Part shown: in pieces, positions 44,370 to 55,900 of the stretch
Layout of the letters: every line of letters begins with the position of its first letter
Position numbering within the stretch: the first letter of the stretch is position 1
Source: Pyropia yezoensis
Taxonomy: Eukaryota > Rhodophyta > Bangiophyceae > Bangiales > Bangiaceae
Reading direction: 5' to 3'
DNA length: 64,000 bases
Assembly (NCBI GenBank): GCA_009829735.1
Contig: CM020620.1
Location: 4,642,299-4,706,298 of the forward strand
Translations under genes and position numbers: made by a program
The notes under the pieces: model-generated
Told to the model about the DNA's origin: nothing
Database searches by the model: none
What the model saw: only the letters and a program-made list of their open reading frames with translations

Positions 44370-46235
44370 TTACTCGTTTTTTGAGTCGGCCTTGCCGTCG
44401 CCGGTGTCGACGCGTCCGACGTCATCGTCCTCCGAGTCCGGCAGGACTTCGTTCTCGACGATCGCGTTGATCTGATTGCGGACCGAGTCGTCGATGAGTG
44501 CCATCACTCGTGCCTGACGTCGTTCACGACGGGGCTTAGGGCATTGAGAGGCAAAGTGCCCGCGCTCGTTACAGTTGTAACAGATGTCGTTAGCTCGCGG
44601 GTTTGGCGTGTCCGTGCGGACAGCCTTAACGGGGTCGAATGGTCGATCGACCGTGCGCGCTTGGGGCCCCGGGGTAGAGTTAACTTGACTAACCTTGATC
44701 ATGGCAGGCCGGCTGGCCTTGATGGACTGCCGCAGGCGAATGGCGCCCTCGCAAAATCCTTGCGCAGCTGCCACTGTGTCCGCCATAGGGCGATCGGGGA
44801 ATTGACTGTCCAGGACGCGGACGTTTGGCTTGATGAGGTCTGAAAGACCGTTGATGAAGACGTCCTTTACGTCTTGAGCGGAGAACAGGCCGCAGAGGCG
44901 ATCGCACGCCGCGTCCACGCGGGAGGCAAACACGCGCGGGAGCTCCGCGTCCACTTTAGTCATCGTAATGATGCCGTGATAGGCTGTTGCCAGGCCGGCG
45001 TGAGTTGCGTACTTCTTGAGAAGCCAGTTGACTCCTTCACCATAGGTGGTGAGCTCGTAGTGCTTGCCACTAACAATCGTGTTGGCCGCGCTGGCGAATG
45101 CGCGCTTGGCGGCTCCCGCCAGCCGGAAGGCGATCAAGGGGAACGCCCGGCCGTGGGTCAGCCCTGCCGCGTCGCAAGCTTTGCGAAAGGTGGTGAGGAA
45201 GGTAAAGACACCGAGGGGGTCGCCACCGTTAAAGGTCTCTTGACCTTGGAACGCGCCGTCAGGGCGCTTGTTCATCTTGCTCGCGTCCTTCACCATGGAT
45301 GGTGCGTACTTGGTGCTCCTTCGGAGCAGGAAGTAGGTCCGGTAATCCAGGAGTGACTTGAAGCGGCTGTTGCCGGGTCGAATGACCAACTTTCGGTCAC
45401 CCAACTCCGTGAGTCCAGCGGGGGGCGCCGGTCGGCGCCGGTGACGACGCGCACGTCGACGGTGTGCGTCCGAGCTGTTCGTAGCGGACTCTCTGCTCGA
45501 TGAGCTTGGGCTTGACGGCGGGGAAGGGTCCCAACGACCGTCACCAGTTTCGTCCGAAGACGAGGAAGACGAGGACGACGAGTTGTCGGATGACATCCCG
45601 TCCTCAGCGGATGATGCGCCTCATTCCGGCGCGTTCGAACTCTTAGTCGAGGCCTTGACCTTCAGGTCCTCGACTTGGCGCTCCAACACGCGGATCCGAC
45701 GGTTCTTCATCTGAAGATTGCCAATAGGCAGGCTGGCGTGGGACGCCCCTGGAGCAGGTCCCCGGGCCATCTTGCCCACCGACTGTCGGATCGACGTCGT
45801 CCGTTGAGGAAACGCCTCATTTGAGGTTGGCTTTCTCAGCTCCTCAAGAGTGGTCACCAGCTTGGTGTTGGACTTCTCCAACTCCTTGTTGGCGGCCTCT
45901 TGGGCCTCAAGACGGGCATGAAGTGCCTCCACCACCGCCTTCAAGCTCTCCAACTTGGAGGTGGTGACATCCTCCGAGTCAGGGTTTGGGGGGGTAGCAT
46001 CGGGTGCCGGATGGCGGCTTGTTCCGCTCCCTCCGCCTGATGGCGTGAAACCCGAAGGCAGGGCGATCCCCTTACCCTTCGAGCGCCAAGCGCCATGAGG
46101 GGCTCCCGAAGCAGTATCGCAACCCGGCGTACTCGCGTCGGCGCGCTTTGCAATGCCGACCAAGAGGTCCTTGTGGCGCGACGCCCTCCGTCGTCCAGCC
46201 TTCACCGATCGGTGATGTCGCCCGGCAACACCCAA
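44370..46235 (-). CDS. gag: Family-4 gag region, element D
   Basis: Two successive open stretches. The right one (45621-46235) has a coiled-coil-like segment (LESLKAVVEALHARLEAQEA) and lacks an ATG at its beginning. The left one begins with an ATG at 45596 and a Ser/Asp run (MSSDNSSSSSSSSSDETG). It holds a capsid-like helical domain (DPLGVFTFLTTFRKACDAAG) near 45170-45230 and a classical CCHC zinc knuckle (CYNCNERGHFASQC) near 44550-44590. An Arg-rich stretch follows, then an acidic tail (LPDSEDDDVGRVDTGDG). Whether the two stretches are one gag or a small leading gene plus gag is open. Confidence 0.8.
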
Positions 46236-46318
46236 TCAAGCGATCGTCAACACAACTGCCACAAGGCACCAAGGAACACGTACGAGTGTACGGCAGCGCC
46301 GCGCACGAGCAGTATCCT

Positions 46319-46333
46319 CCGCTGCTCCACCAA
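46319..46333 (-). promoter_or_regulatory. Primer-binding site of element D
   Basis: Next to the 5' LTR the minus strand reads TTGGTGGAGCAGCGG. The first 13 bases equal the primer site of A, B and C. Confidence 0.78.
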
Positions 46334-46741
46334 TGTGGAATATGTGTTACCCAATAAAAGGATATGGGACCGACCGGCGCCCGGAAGGCAAAGAGGGAGC
46401 TATTACCGTAAGGGCAAAGAAGACAGACCTTCAGCTCCAGGACGTTCGATGGGGAGCAAGCCGGCCAAACGGCAGCGGCGAGCCCCCACGTCGCCTATAC
46501 CGGGCGAAACAATTATGCCGGTCGAGCGACCGAGCGAAGGCCGGACGGCCGATCGCCACAAGCATAGCAAACAATATAAAAGATCCCTCCAAAGCAAGGA
46601 CAGATAAAAAATGCAAAACAGAAGTAGTCCCCCAAAGGGCGAGCCACAAGCGGACCCAGACCAACAAGGCTGGGACCAACAGTCAAGGGGGCTACTTGCA
46701 CGTAAATACCGGAAATCGGTACGGTGGGCGGATATGCTACA
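46334..46741 (-). repeat. 5' LTR of element D
   Basis: 408-bp direct repeat of 38458-38865, followed immediately by the duplicated CTTGC at 46742-46746 and the resumed pol of C. Confidence 0.93.
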
Positions 46742-48242
46742 CTTGCCTCTGTCCCTGGACGAGGTGGTGAAGGCCCAGGCCGAGGATCCTTTCTGCAAGT
46801 CGCAGAGGGATACACTGGATACAGTGGCGGAGACGCGGTTCTTTCTGGGAGACGATGGCCTCCTCATGAGGAGGGGGATATTCCAGGGGACCGAACAACT
46901 TGTCGTCCCCGCATCCCTCAAGGACAGTATCCTTCAGAGGGAGCATAACGCTCCCACAGGTGGACACCTGGGGTCTACTAAACTGCACCGGACCCAGAGG
47001 ACCAGGAACTACTGGCCGTCCATGGTGGTGGACATCTACAGTTGGGTGGCTGCCTGCACAAGTTGTGCACAGAACCGTCTGATGGATCGGCGGCCTACTA
47101 CGGCTATGCTATTGTTCCCGGCCAAGGAGCCCTTCGCCGCGTTGGCGATGGACATCCTTGGGCCACTGCCAGTGACCGAGGAGGGCAACGAGTACCTCCT
47201 GGTCATCTGTGACCGCTTCACCAAGCTTACGCGAGCGATCCCACTGGCAGAGATCACGGCCATGTCGGTCGTCTCAGCCTTCCTAGATTACTGGGTTGTC
47301 GCGTATGGCATTCCGGATAGTACACTATCGGACAATGGACCGCAATTTGCGGGTGTACTGTTTCAGGGAGTGCTGGATATGTTGGGGGTGCGGGCAAACT
47401 ATGCCACCCCCTACCACCCACAAACTAATGGGCAGGTGGAGCGCTTCAACAAAACTATTGTTAGGCAGCTGCGCCACTATGTGAGTGAGCACATGAAAAC
47501 GTGGGACCAATACATTTCTATTCTTACCACTGCCTACAATTCGCAGGTTCACTCATCTACCGGGGAAGTACCCCTCGCTTTTGTGACCCCCCGTCGCGTG
47601 CGGTCTATCGACGTGCGGCGGCCGCTCCCAACTAGGGAGGATGGCGGCAGTACGCCTACTCCTACTGAGAGTAAGGCGGAGTTCGCTGCTAGGCTTGAAA
47701 ACCTCATCCCTAAAGTCAGGGCTGAGATGGACAAAGCACAAAAGCGCTACAAGCGTACCTTTGACAAAAAGGTGCGCAATGCTAAGCATGTCCCCGAGCA
47801 GGGTGACTGGGTGCTGGTACACTCACACACCCCAACTGAGGGTAAGTTGGTATTTCAGACGAAGGGGCCGTACCAGGTCCTTCGTACTGATGGGCGGCGC
47901 TTCACCATCGAAAGTGACGATGGGGTCCGCACAGTGAACGGACAGGACGTGGTCAAAGGTGCACCACGACCTGCAGGCGACCCAGCTTGGGCGCGTGCGT
48001 TGGAAGCGTGGCGCCTCCCCTCACAGCCTGCGGCCAATCAGGGCCCGCAGGAGTACGTGTTCGATAAGTTCATCGACCACGGATGGGATGAGGACACTAA
48101 CCGCCTCATGTTGAGGGTGCGTTGGTTCGGCTACAAAGCCAAGAATGATACGTGGGAATATGTGGAGGACCTTCCCGCTGAGAAGGTCTGGGCATACTGT
48201 GCCCGGAATGAGATAGACCCTAACAGCCCCTCCTCAACGTGA
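46742..48242 (+). pseudogene. pol: Family-3 pol of C, second part (integrase, chromodomain)
   Basis: Resumes C's pol after D. The integrase zinc finger (HNAPTGGHLGSTKLH, CTSCAQNRL) is near 46950-47080. The catalytic core has LAMDILGPLPVTEEGNEYLL near 47145, STLSDNGPQFAGVLF near 47320 and HPQTNGQVERFNKT near 47420. A GPY-like region (LVFQTKGPYQVL) is near 47850. A chromodomain (DRGWDE-type start, LMLRVRWFGYKAKNDTWEYV) spans about 48050-48180. It is open from the insertion point to the stop at 48240-48242. Confidence 0.9.
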
Positions 48243-48353
48243 GATAAGGCCGAGCAACAGTGCCAAGAGAGTGCTTCAAGTCGAAGAGGTACGCAGAGTG
48301 GCTTTTACCTACAGCCCTAACCCTCACACTCTCACAACAAAGGCAGCTGCCAA

Positions 48354-49307
48354 CTAGGCATGCATGCTAGACTCTTCAACCCCACGGCCCTCGCCCTCAC
48401 ATAGAGGCGAGCGGCGAGACCCACGCCGGTAACGCTCCCCACCAGTCGGCGGGGCCGACGGCTCTAAGTCGGAACCGTCGCGCTTCTCACGGTCGCGCAA
48501 GTGGCGACTGTAGCATCCCTGGCCCCGACTTGGCGCCGACCCGGGACTGCAAACAGAAGGCACTAGGTGCCAGAACACGCCCGCCGTGTGGTGTTGGTTG
48601 GCGGCCGTGGCCCGTGCCCGGCACTGGGATGCGGTGGACTACGCTATCCACACGTGAGAGAGGGATTTCTGATGGCTTCTTGCATACTTGTGAGGGACTT
48701 GATTTGAGAGAATTGGAGTGTGAGATTAGTGAGTGGGAATAGAATTAGTAGTGATAGTGGCCCCCGACCTGACGAGGTTAGACTCGGGTCGGGGCCACTC
48801 GGGGGTATGGGGGGGGGGCTACCTGGCCAACGTGCCGAGGCTCACCCAGATGCACGTTCACAGGGACAGCGAGGCGCCCTTGGCCCGCGCCCTCAGGAAA
48901 AAGACAACTGCGCGTTTGCTTTCCTCTTCCCTGTGTGCACTACCGTGCGTATCTGTTTGCTCAGCGAGCAGGCACGTGAGGCAACAGGCATACCATTCTC
49001 GTAGTTCCCCCTTCTGTGTTACCTGTTCCTTTCCCCCGAGGGATACTAACACGTGTCTGAGAGGATCGAGTTTTATACCACAGCGACGACCGCGGCTGCC
49101 CTTCTGCTGAGTCTTGCGCGCAAGTTGGCGACGCAGACGCCGGACCGACTCCGACTCTGACGGAGTCGAGGACTCCGAGACGGAGTAAGACAACTCGTCT
49201 TTCGACACGGAGGCAGAGCGCCGTGAGCGTAGGCGACGACGGCGAGGAGGCGAGTATGCCCCACTCGCACGACGTTTACCACGCCCAAGTGGGGCTGGCT
49301 GGGGCAT
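48354..49307 (-). pseudogene. Small Arg/Ser-rich antisense gene of C (split by solo LTR)
   Basis: Counterpart of the intact 124-residue frame at 61867-62241 in copy E. The N-terminal part (from the ATG at 49307, MPQPAPLGRGKRRASGAYSP) lies right of the solo LTR and the C-terminal part (48354-48508) left of it. The sequence is rich in RR and RS pairs with an acidic Ser patch (KDELSYSVSESSTPSESES). It follows the large antisense gene directly. Confidence 0.7.
48509..49082 (+). repeat. Family-2 solo LTR
   Basis: A 574-bp LTR of the element B family in reverse orientation relative to B's LTRs: TGTAGCATCCC at the left, TTTTATACCACA at the right. GCGAC is duplicated at 48504-48508 and 49083-49087, so this is a genuine insertion reduced to one LTR by LTR-LTR recombination. 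The empty site can be read in copy E near 62080-62100. Confidence 0.92.
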
Positions 49308-49327
49308 AATAGCCCCAATGCGAGCCT

Positions 49328-50876
49328 ACTCGGCCGTCATAAACTCCGCCACCGACTCGCAACTCGCGGTCGCCACTGCAGTACGAACGCGCTCCTCTAG
49401 TTGAGGAGTCTCGGAACTTTGGAGGGTTGCGGTCGACGCGGCCAACCAGGAAATGGTGCGCACCAACGTGGTGATCATCATCTCTGAGGTTAGAGGCGTG
49501 GGCGGTCACACCAACTTGGGGTATACCGTCAGGAGGGTGGCCCCCAAGTTGGGGGACACCGGAGTGGACGACTCAACGGCCACGCTAATCGGGATGTCCC
49601 CGTGCGGCTGGTAGGGGACAGGAGGAAGCGGAGGGGCACGCCGAGGTGGCGGGACCCGGGTGTGACTGCGACCCCGACTTGGGGCCCCCGCAGTGGGTTG
49701 AGTCATATGGTCATCATGTGAGGGCACGGCCATAACTATGGCCTTGTCCGGGGGTGGTGCAGTGTGGCGATTTACCCCCGGGGCATATGGGTAGTCCCCG
49801 ATGTCCAACCCCTCTCGTAGGACCACACGGCCGTCGTGAAGTTCACGAGCGACCCATACGAACTGGCGAAGTGCGCCATCGTCCTTGGGCCCACGAGTGG
49901 GGCGGCGCAACTTGTGCTCGATGCTCTCCCACTCGATAAACTTGTGGAGGCGGAGCATCTCCTCAAGTAGAGTGAGTTGTCCTGATGAGCACCCCTCAGC
50001 AACTAGCTGAGGGGTGAGCTGTTCCAAACCTTGGATAAGCCGGAGGGGGAGATGCCAGAGCATCCCCCGCCGCTGAACACAAGACACCCAGGTCGACATG
50101 ACCTCGAGGAGCCACTGGGTGGCCAACATGGCCCACACCAGGTGATCAGGGCCAGCCGTCAACATGACGGAGCCGAAGTGGTCAAGCAACCGTGGCAGCA
50201 ACGCAGGGAACCCGTAGGGAACCTCAACTTGAGGCCACCACTCGGGCTTCTTCGGATAGTACTGCTCCTTGGTGGCAGCAGACTGTTGAGGAAACTCAAG
50301 TTGAGCCGAGGTCACCAAGTAGGGACCTTGCCGGACGTCTTTCTCCATCCGTACATCAAAGTGATGAGTGTGCGGATCGGCCTCGTGGAGGTACGGGGGG
50401 CGAGTTGCCACCGCGTCCCAAGTAAAGGTCGGCAAGTCGCCGGGACCCGGGATAGTTCCCCCGCGGTCCACCATGGCCTTGGTCCGCTGTACGTCTTCGA
50501 CCTCCTCGTCGTCCAGGAGGGCAAACTGGTCCGTCCTGAAGCCGGCCGGAAACCCGACCCTACGGGGATACTTCTCCCGTACGCGGTCCCATACCCGACC
50601 CATCGCTGCGCCAAGTCGGCCACAGCGAAGAACAGTCAACCCCTCCTCATATAGAGGCCAAGCGGGGTAAAACCACCGCCCCAAGGCCTCACGCGGGACA
50701 ACTTGTCCCGCCTCCGGGGGAGACCCCGCCGTCAACCCAAAGCCGGGTGACGCGGTAGTCCCATCCCCCGGAGCGATCGCGGAGCCCCCGCCGGAAGTCC
50801 CGGCGGGCGCTGTACCGTAGGAGGTGTCCTCCATACGTTCGTCGAGAGAGTCCGTCTCCACCCCCGGGGTCGCCAT
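49328..50876 (-). pseudogene. Large antisense gene of element C
   Basis: Starts at the ATG at 50876 (MATPGVETDSLDERMEDTSY), the same start as in copy E. It contains an acidic N-terminus, a Gly/Ser/Pro stretch, EQYYPKKPEWWPQVEVPYGF, WLLEVMSTWVSCVQRRGMLW, HLPLRLIQGLEQLTPQLVAE and LHKFIEW, then RELHDGRVVLREGLDIGDYP. Order and spacing match the antisense proteins of families 1 and 2. It is nearly identical to the copy in E. About one break. Confidence 0.78.
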
Positions 50877-51213
50877 AGCTCTCCCCAAGTTGGGGGGAGA
50901 CGCCCTGGCTACAGCGGCACGAGACCCGCCTCGAGTTGAGGGGGACTCGGATCGTGGGTAGACGGGTGGCCTCCCCAGCGTGGGGCAGCCCAGCGGAAGG
51001 TGAAGGGGAGGTGGTGGGATGGTGAAGTGAGAACCGGGGAGAGCAAGCTGCCGAGTGAGCAAGCTTGAGGAGAGGGGCGGTCAACGTGACCGCCTCCACA
51101 TCCGCGTTACGTACTCCAGGGGGGACAGCAAGTCGCGCCCCCAACGCCGAGACGTGTGTTTACGCACCCCCTCACAGGGCCGACCGGGTCGGTCGGAACT
51201 GAGGAGAGGGGAG
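50877..51213. other. Leader of antisense gene and polypurine tract of C
   Basis: Non-coding stretch between the antisense start and the 3' LTR. GAGGAGAGGGGAG at 51201-51213, directly before the LTR, is a good polypurine tract. The same region in copy E is 59960-60297. Confidence 0.7.
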
Positions 51214-51683
51214 TGTGGCAGTATTGACCCCCAGGTACAGGGGCAACACGTGCCATGCAAGGGGCGGCAGGCCACTAGCCTGATCCTTTCCTCCCCCTGC
51301 ATTTGGGTCCATATTCCCTAAGTTTGGGATAGTTAGCTTAGTAGTAAATCCAACTTGGATTTGAGGGTTTTCTGCATTTATCGTCTTGAATTTTCGTGTG
51401 GCCCGGTGGGCAGGTGCTCGGGTGGGAGATTCTGAGTGGCGAGATTCTGAGGGGACCCTCGGGGGGATAAGGGGAGGGACAGCGGGGCTTGGCCCTGCGT
51501 CCCCGTCCCGACCAAGAAACTGTTGGACCACGCACCATCTTCTTGTTTGTCAGTGGGGGGCTTGCCCCACAACAGGGACAGAGTGTGTGCGACTTGCACT
51601 TCTTCCGGTTCCCCCGACACGGAAGGCAGCCCTTGTACACCGCCCCAACTTGGGTGCCGCGTGTGTAAGAGTTTTTTGCCACA
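51214..51683 (+). repeat. 3' LTR of element C
   Basis: 470-bp direct repeat of 33441-33908 with about 5% difference; GCCCC follows as the target duplication (51684-51688). Confidence 0.93.
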
Positions 51684-51688
51684 GCCCC

Positions 51689-52211
51689 CATCGTGCTCGC
51701 GCCCACCGCCGCGCTCGCTTTGAGCGCAGCCGCTGCCGCCTCCCGCCTTCGGCGCTTTGCCTGTCATCTGAGACCTCGCGGGAGCCCGCGTTGCCGGCGG
51801 GCGCGCGTCATAGAGCTTGGGCAGCAGCCGGCGCAACCGACCGCTGCGCCGGAAGGGTGGTGTCGTTGGCATTGCGCGCCCGCGCGCGCTCCAGGAAGAG
51901 CAGCTCCACGAGGCGCACCTCGATCTGCCCATGGAACGCCACCAGCTCGGTCCGGGTCACCGCCGACGCCAAACCCCCCTACGCTGCCACATCAACGGGG
52001 GGGCCCTCCCGCATGCCCACGCTGAGCCGGCGCGCAGGCCGCGTCGAACCAAGGCGCCGCTAGGCAGCCTGAAAGGCCCTCTTGCCGATAACGCGGCAAG
52101 AAGGAGGACGTTGCCGCCCCCCGGACAGCACCGGAGGGGTCGGCCTGGCCGCCTAAAGCCGCGCGCGGTGCCCCCCCCCCAAGCTTCCCCCCCCCCCCGG
52201 CCCATCGGCAG
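51689..52211 (-). mobile_element. DIRS-like relic, right-hand piece
   Basis: Continues the DIRS-like element beyond inserted copy C, as the GCCCC duplication shows. Very GC-rich; on the minus strand it reads Arg/Ala/Gly-rich sequence (KLYDARPPATRAPARSQM) without a recognisable domain, presumably the upstream part of the first gene or leader. It ends where an LTR of copy F begins. Confidence 0.6.
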
Positions 52212-52505
52212 CAGTAACACAATGCGGAAGCGTTGCAAGTCCACTCTCAGGGAACACTCACCCGGAAGGATCAGCACCAACGTCACCGGGAGGACAAGGT
52301 TGCCGTCCTTGGAGAGTAAGCCACGCGACCATGATGGGAGCCCAAATGGGAGCGGTTTTTTGTTTTACCATGGCCGGCGGTGGATTCGCCGCCGGCCCCC
52401 TCGTTCTAAACCCTCGGAAACACCACTAACTACCCTCCACCACAAGATGCAAGTCCCTCTGGTCATACATAGCTCGCAGACACCGTGACCAATACGCACT
52501 CCAAC
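52212..52505 (-). repeat. 3' LTR remnant of copy F
   Basis: About 290 bases matching the first four fifths of the family-1 LTR, including the CACTCTCAGGGAACACTCAC stretch and the GGCGGTGGATTCGCCGCCGG region. The tail of the LTR is not recognisable. Confidence 0.75.
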
Positions 52506-52940
52506 CTGGTGTCCCCCATTGTGTGGCGCGTGAGCGACCCATTTTCCGGACCGTTGAACTTCCCGAAGCGGGGATTGCGTCACGACCCCACGGGGGGTGT
52601 GATGCAACGGATCCACCACCAGGCGTCTGTTCGTAGGAGCGGCCATCTTGTGTGGGCCAGAGAAGGGAGGAATGCCCGCGTTGCGCGGGGGCGGTTGCGG
52701 GGGGCACCCCCCTGATTCACCCCGTGAGAGCGTGGGTCGTGGGCCCAGGTGCCTGGGTGGAGCGCTCTTGTAGCTCTGTGGTGCCTAGGTCCTCCCGTGC
52801 CGTGTAGCCCGTCCCTAGAAGACGGTGCTCATGAATGCGGGCGTCCGCGTTTCCCCGGCTCGCCCAGGTTGTCATACCCTACCGGGGCGTAGCCAGCTGC
52901 GGCTCGACTGCACGGCGAACCCCTGCTGCCCCAGTTCAGC
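52506..52940. other. Leader of the antisense gene, copy F
   Basis: Matches the leader of copy A (about 5640-6075) at reduced similarity. No gene seen. Confidence 0.55.
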
Positions 52941-55900
52941 ATGGCCGATCCCCAGGTAACTCGGGATATTAACGACTTCCTAGTTCAGAAAGAGATGGAG
53001 GACGACGCTGCAGACGCGTCTGCGCCCGCGCCCGTCCAGCGTTACGCGGCGAGCTCGTCGGACGACGGCGAGGAGGACGTTATCGTCCACGTGCCGGCGG
53101 CTAGCCCGTCGGGAGGGCCGTCCTCCTTGTGCAGCGGCACGACGGCTCCGTCGTTGGGCGGTCTTCCACGTGTAGCGGGGCCGCTTCCTTTTCCTCCGGC
53201 TGTGCAGAAGGAGCTGGGTGCCGCCGCCGGCGCGGCACTCCCTTCAAATGGTGCTGCCGGGGGTGGTGGTATTTTGCATGTTGTCGGTGGCGGCCCCCCG
53301 CCGAGTACTGCGGGTCAAGATGGTGCGAATGCCCGCCCGGCCAGTGCCCCGGCAACGGAGGGGTTGAAGTGCCCAACCGTCCTGTGGCCTCACGGTTCGG
53401 CCCTTCCGTCGCGAAGTGTAAGGATTTCCCACCTCATCCCATGCCTCATCGTTAAGGGATAATATTTGGGACATCACCTTACGGATCCTGTCAAACCAAC
53501 TCCTGGCAACATGGATCAATTCCTTGTATTGTCGGGCATGACGCGGTGTACCTTACAGACTCATGATGAGTCAGCCGCTGTCTCACGGTGCCTGCTGGCC
53601 GCACGACAGAGGACATCGACAACGCATCATGGCCAGTCGAAAGGCGCCACCGTCAGCACCCATGACGAGCCAGATCTGCCACAGCTGGCGAGTCCGTTAG
53701 AATGTCCTCGCTGCAGCATTGCAGCGCTGTGACTGGCTAGCCGGCTGGCAGATTCGATCGACTCGATCGAACCGTGCTTACACGCCTCTCGGACCTTCGG
53801 ACCGCCTGGCGTCTGGAGCCGGCTGGGACGGCGCACTGGGCGCTGCACGCTAGACCCCTTCGTTTGGGGCAAGCTGGGGCTGCACTCCTTTAGGGCGCAC
53901 GCCCGCCCATGCTTTGTTGTGAGAGCCATGCTTTGTTCTTGGGCCGTTTTGTGCCTACCGGCGGCGCGACGAGGAAACGAATACTTTGGGGCACCTCGGG
54001 TGCCCCGACGCGATTATATAGTGCGTGAGTGCCGGCTCCACCGGGGGAGACCGGAGGGGCAACCACAGACACAGACCAAAGACGACCTTAACCCTTTGAA
54101 CCCCCCTCGATCACCACAGACGTCGCGCCGTCTTCTTCCCCAGACCCACCACCGTCACGATCTCCATCCTCTTCCCCGCACCCTGTCGCCCACTGGCTAA
54201 TACGGGTCGCTGACACCATCACGAGTACGTTGAGGGCTGCCCAAGTGTGGGTGGTTCCTCGCACGGAGGTGACACCGGCAGTTGGGGAGCGACGCGCGGT
54301 GCCGCTGGCGTCGGTTGGTTAAGAAGTGTCTCTTCGCATTGCCGTGGACACCATGAGCTACTACGGACGGGTGCCCGCCCGTCTTCTCCCTCCTCGGCCC
54401 CGTGCGCCTGTGCCAATATAAGTGCCGGTCGGGCTTCCGCCGGCGCCGGCGAATCTTCCCGGGCCAGCTCGGGTTGCCCCGTTGGGTGGCGGCGGAACCG
54501 TTGCGGTGGGGTCCCCTCCTATGTCTGTCTCCGACTTTGTGGCCCGGGCTTCGGGCTTAACCGTCAAGGAGTCCATGGACTCCGCCGGCCGGATGCGGGT
54601 GGACTTCCACCCGCCGAGCTACCGTGAAGGTTCCTCCCGTCTCTTCAAGCTGGACCCGTGTTAGGAACGGGAGTTGGCTCGGCTGGTCGGGCAGCCTGAC
54701 GCGGGACCTGTGGAGCATCATTGGGTGCTGAGTCAGCCGGACGACTGGCATGCCCAACTCTGGCGTGCCCGGGTCGGGCGGGGGGAGGTTGTCCTCAACA
54801 CTTCGTTTGGGATGTGCTACTTGATCGCTCCTGCGCTGCCGAGGGACATCGAGTACCCTTCCGGTGCTCGGGGGGTGGCGGCTGCCACGACCTTCGTGGT
54901 GTTTTGGCAGACCGTGCCCGGTACGAACCGGTGTCCCAGCCTTGAATACTTCCCGGGGATATCCCCCTATCTGTCGTTGACGGCATCCTTCCCGCCCATG
55001 TCTGGGTTGAAGTCGGCGTCGAGTTGGCGGCGCAACCAAGGCATCATGGCGGATGCGTTTCTCACCGATATAACGTGCTCGTTGCAAACAGGTAACAGTC
55101 GTGCGCTTGTGTATACTCTGGTGCTCCGGCTTAAGTGGCAGGAGGGGTGGGAGCCCTCCCCGGATTTCAGGTTTGACACTGGACCATGCCTCAGATATGT
55201 CGGTAGCGTGCTGGCCGCTCGGCCGGTGCATCCGCTACAGGGTGCCTTCACCCTGGAGGTCACCCTTGGTCTGGTCTCTTCCTCCCTGCTGTCTGCTCGT
55301 CGGCAGGGTCGGCTGCTTCATCTTCCGACGGGTGCCCTTCAGCACATCGTGGAGCTTGGCGTTGACGCCATTGCTGCCAAGACGGGGCTGGCCCGTGAGT
55401 TCGAGGCCCTTCTGGCCGTTCACGATGCCGTGAATTGGGCGGAGGTGTTGAGCTTGCCCCCGTTTCGGGATCCGCGGGATGGGGCTCTCCCCCTGCCGCG
55501 TCACTCCCTACACATTCGCCGGGCTCCCCCGGGTGAGGATAGCTACCGTAGGTGGGCATCCACCGAGGCTGTCCCTGACATGGGTATTCCGATGGTCATC
55601 CATGATCCTCTTCCGGTGATGGCCCCGTCGTTCGGTAATCTGACCCCGATGGGAACAGGTGGTATTCCTCGTGAGTGGGACTCAACGTCGGGGACGTGAG
55701 GCGTCCCGCTGACGCGGGGCGTCCCGCCTGGTCTCCGGTAGGACCGCTTCTATGGGGCTTATCCCTTCTCCACGGTCGTACCGTGCCCCGTATTCGGAGC
55801 CATCGGCTCCGGTTGTGGCTGTGGCGGCTCCTGCGGTAACGATGTCGGCCCGTCCGGCTGCGCATGTGGCTTCATATGCCTCCACCATGCCCGTCGGAGA

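Larger units (their letters stand above)
38458..46741 (-). mobile_element. Family-4 Ty3/gypsy element, copy D
   Basis: A compact, young chromodomain element on the minus strand, inserted in C's pol with a CTTGC duplication. The two 408-bp LTRs differ at about three positions. Gag and pol are almost fully open and there is a primer site next to the 5' LTR. The coding part looks nearly whole, with perhaps two or three breaks. Between pol and the 3' LTR lies an unusual GC-rich kilobase with hairpins and a minisatellite. Confidence 0.92.
33441..51683 (+). mobile_element. Family-3 Ty3/gypsy element, copy C (split by D)
   Basis: A full-length element on the plus strand, with 468- and 470-bp LTRs, a primer-binding site, gag, pol and two antisense genes. 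Its two LTRs differ by roughly 5% (by eye), making it the oldest gypsy copy with both LTRs in view. It carries element D (38458-46741) in pol and a family-2 solo LTR (48509-49082) in its small antisense gene. Besides these two it has a few breaks. Confidence 0.92.
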
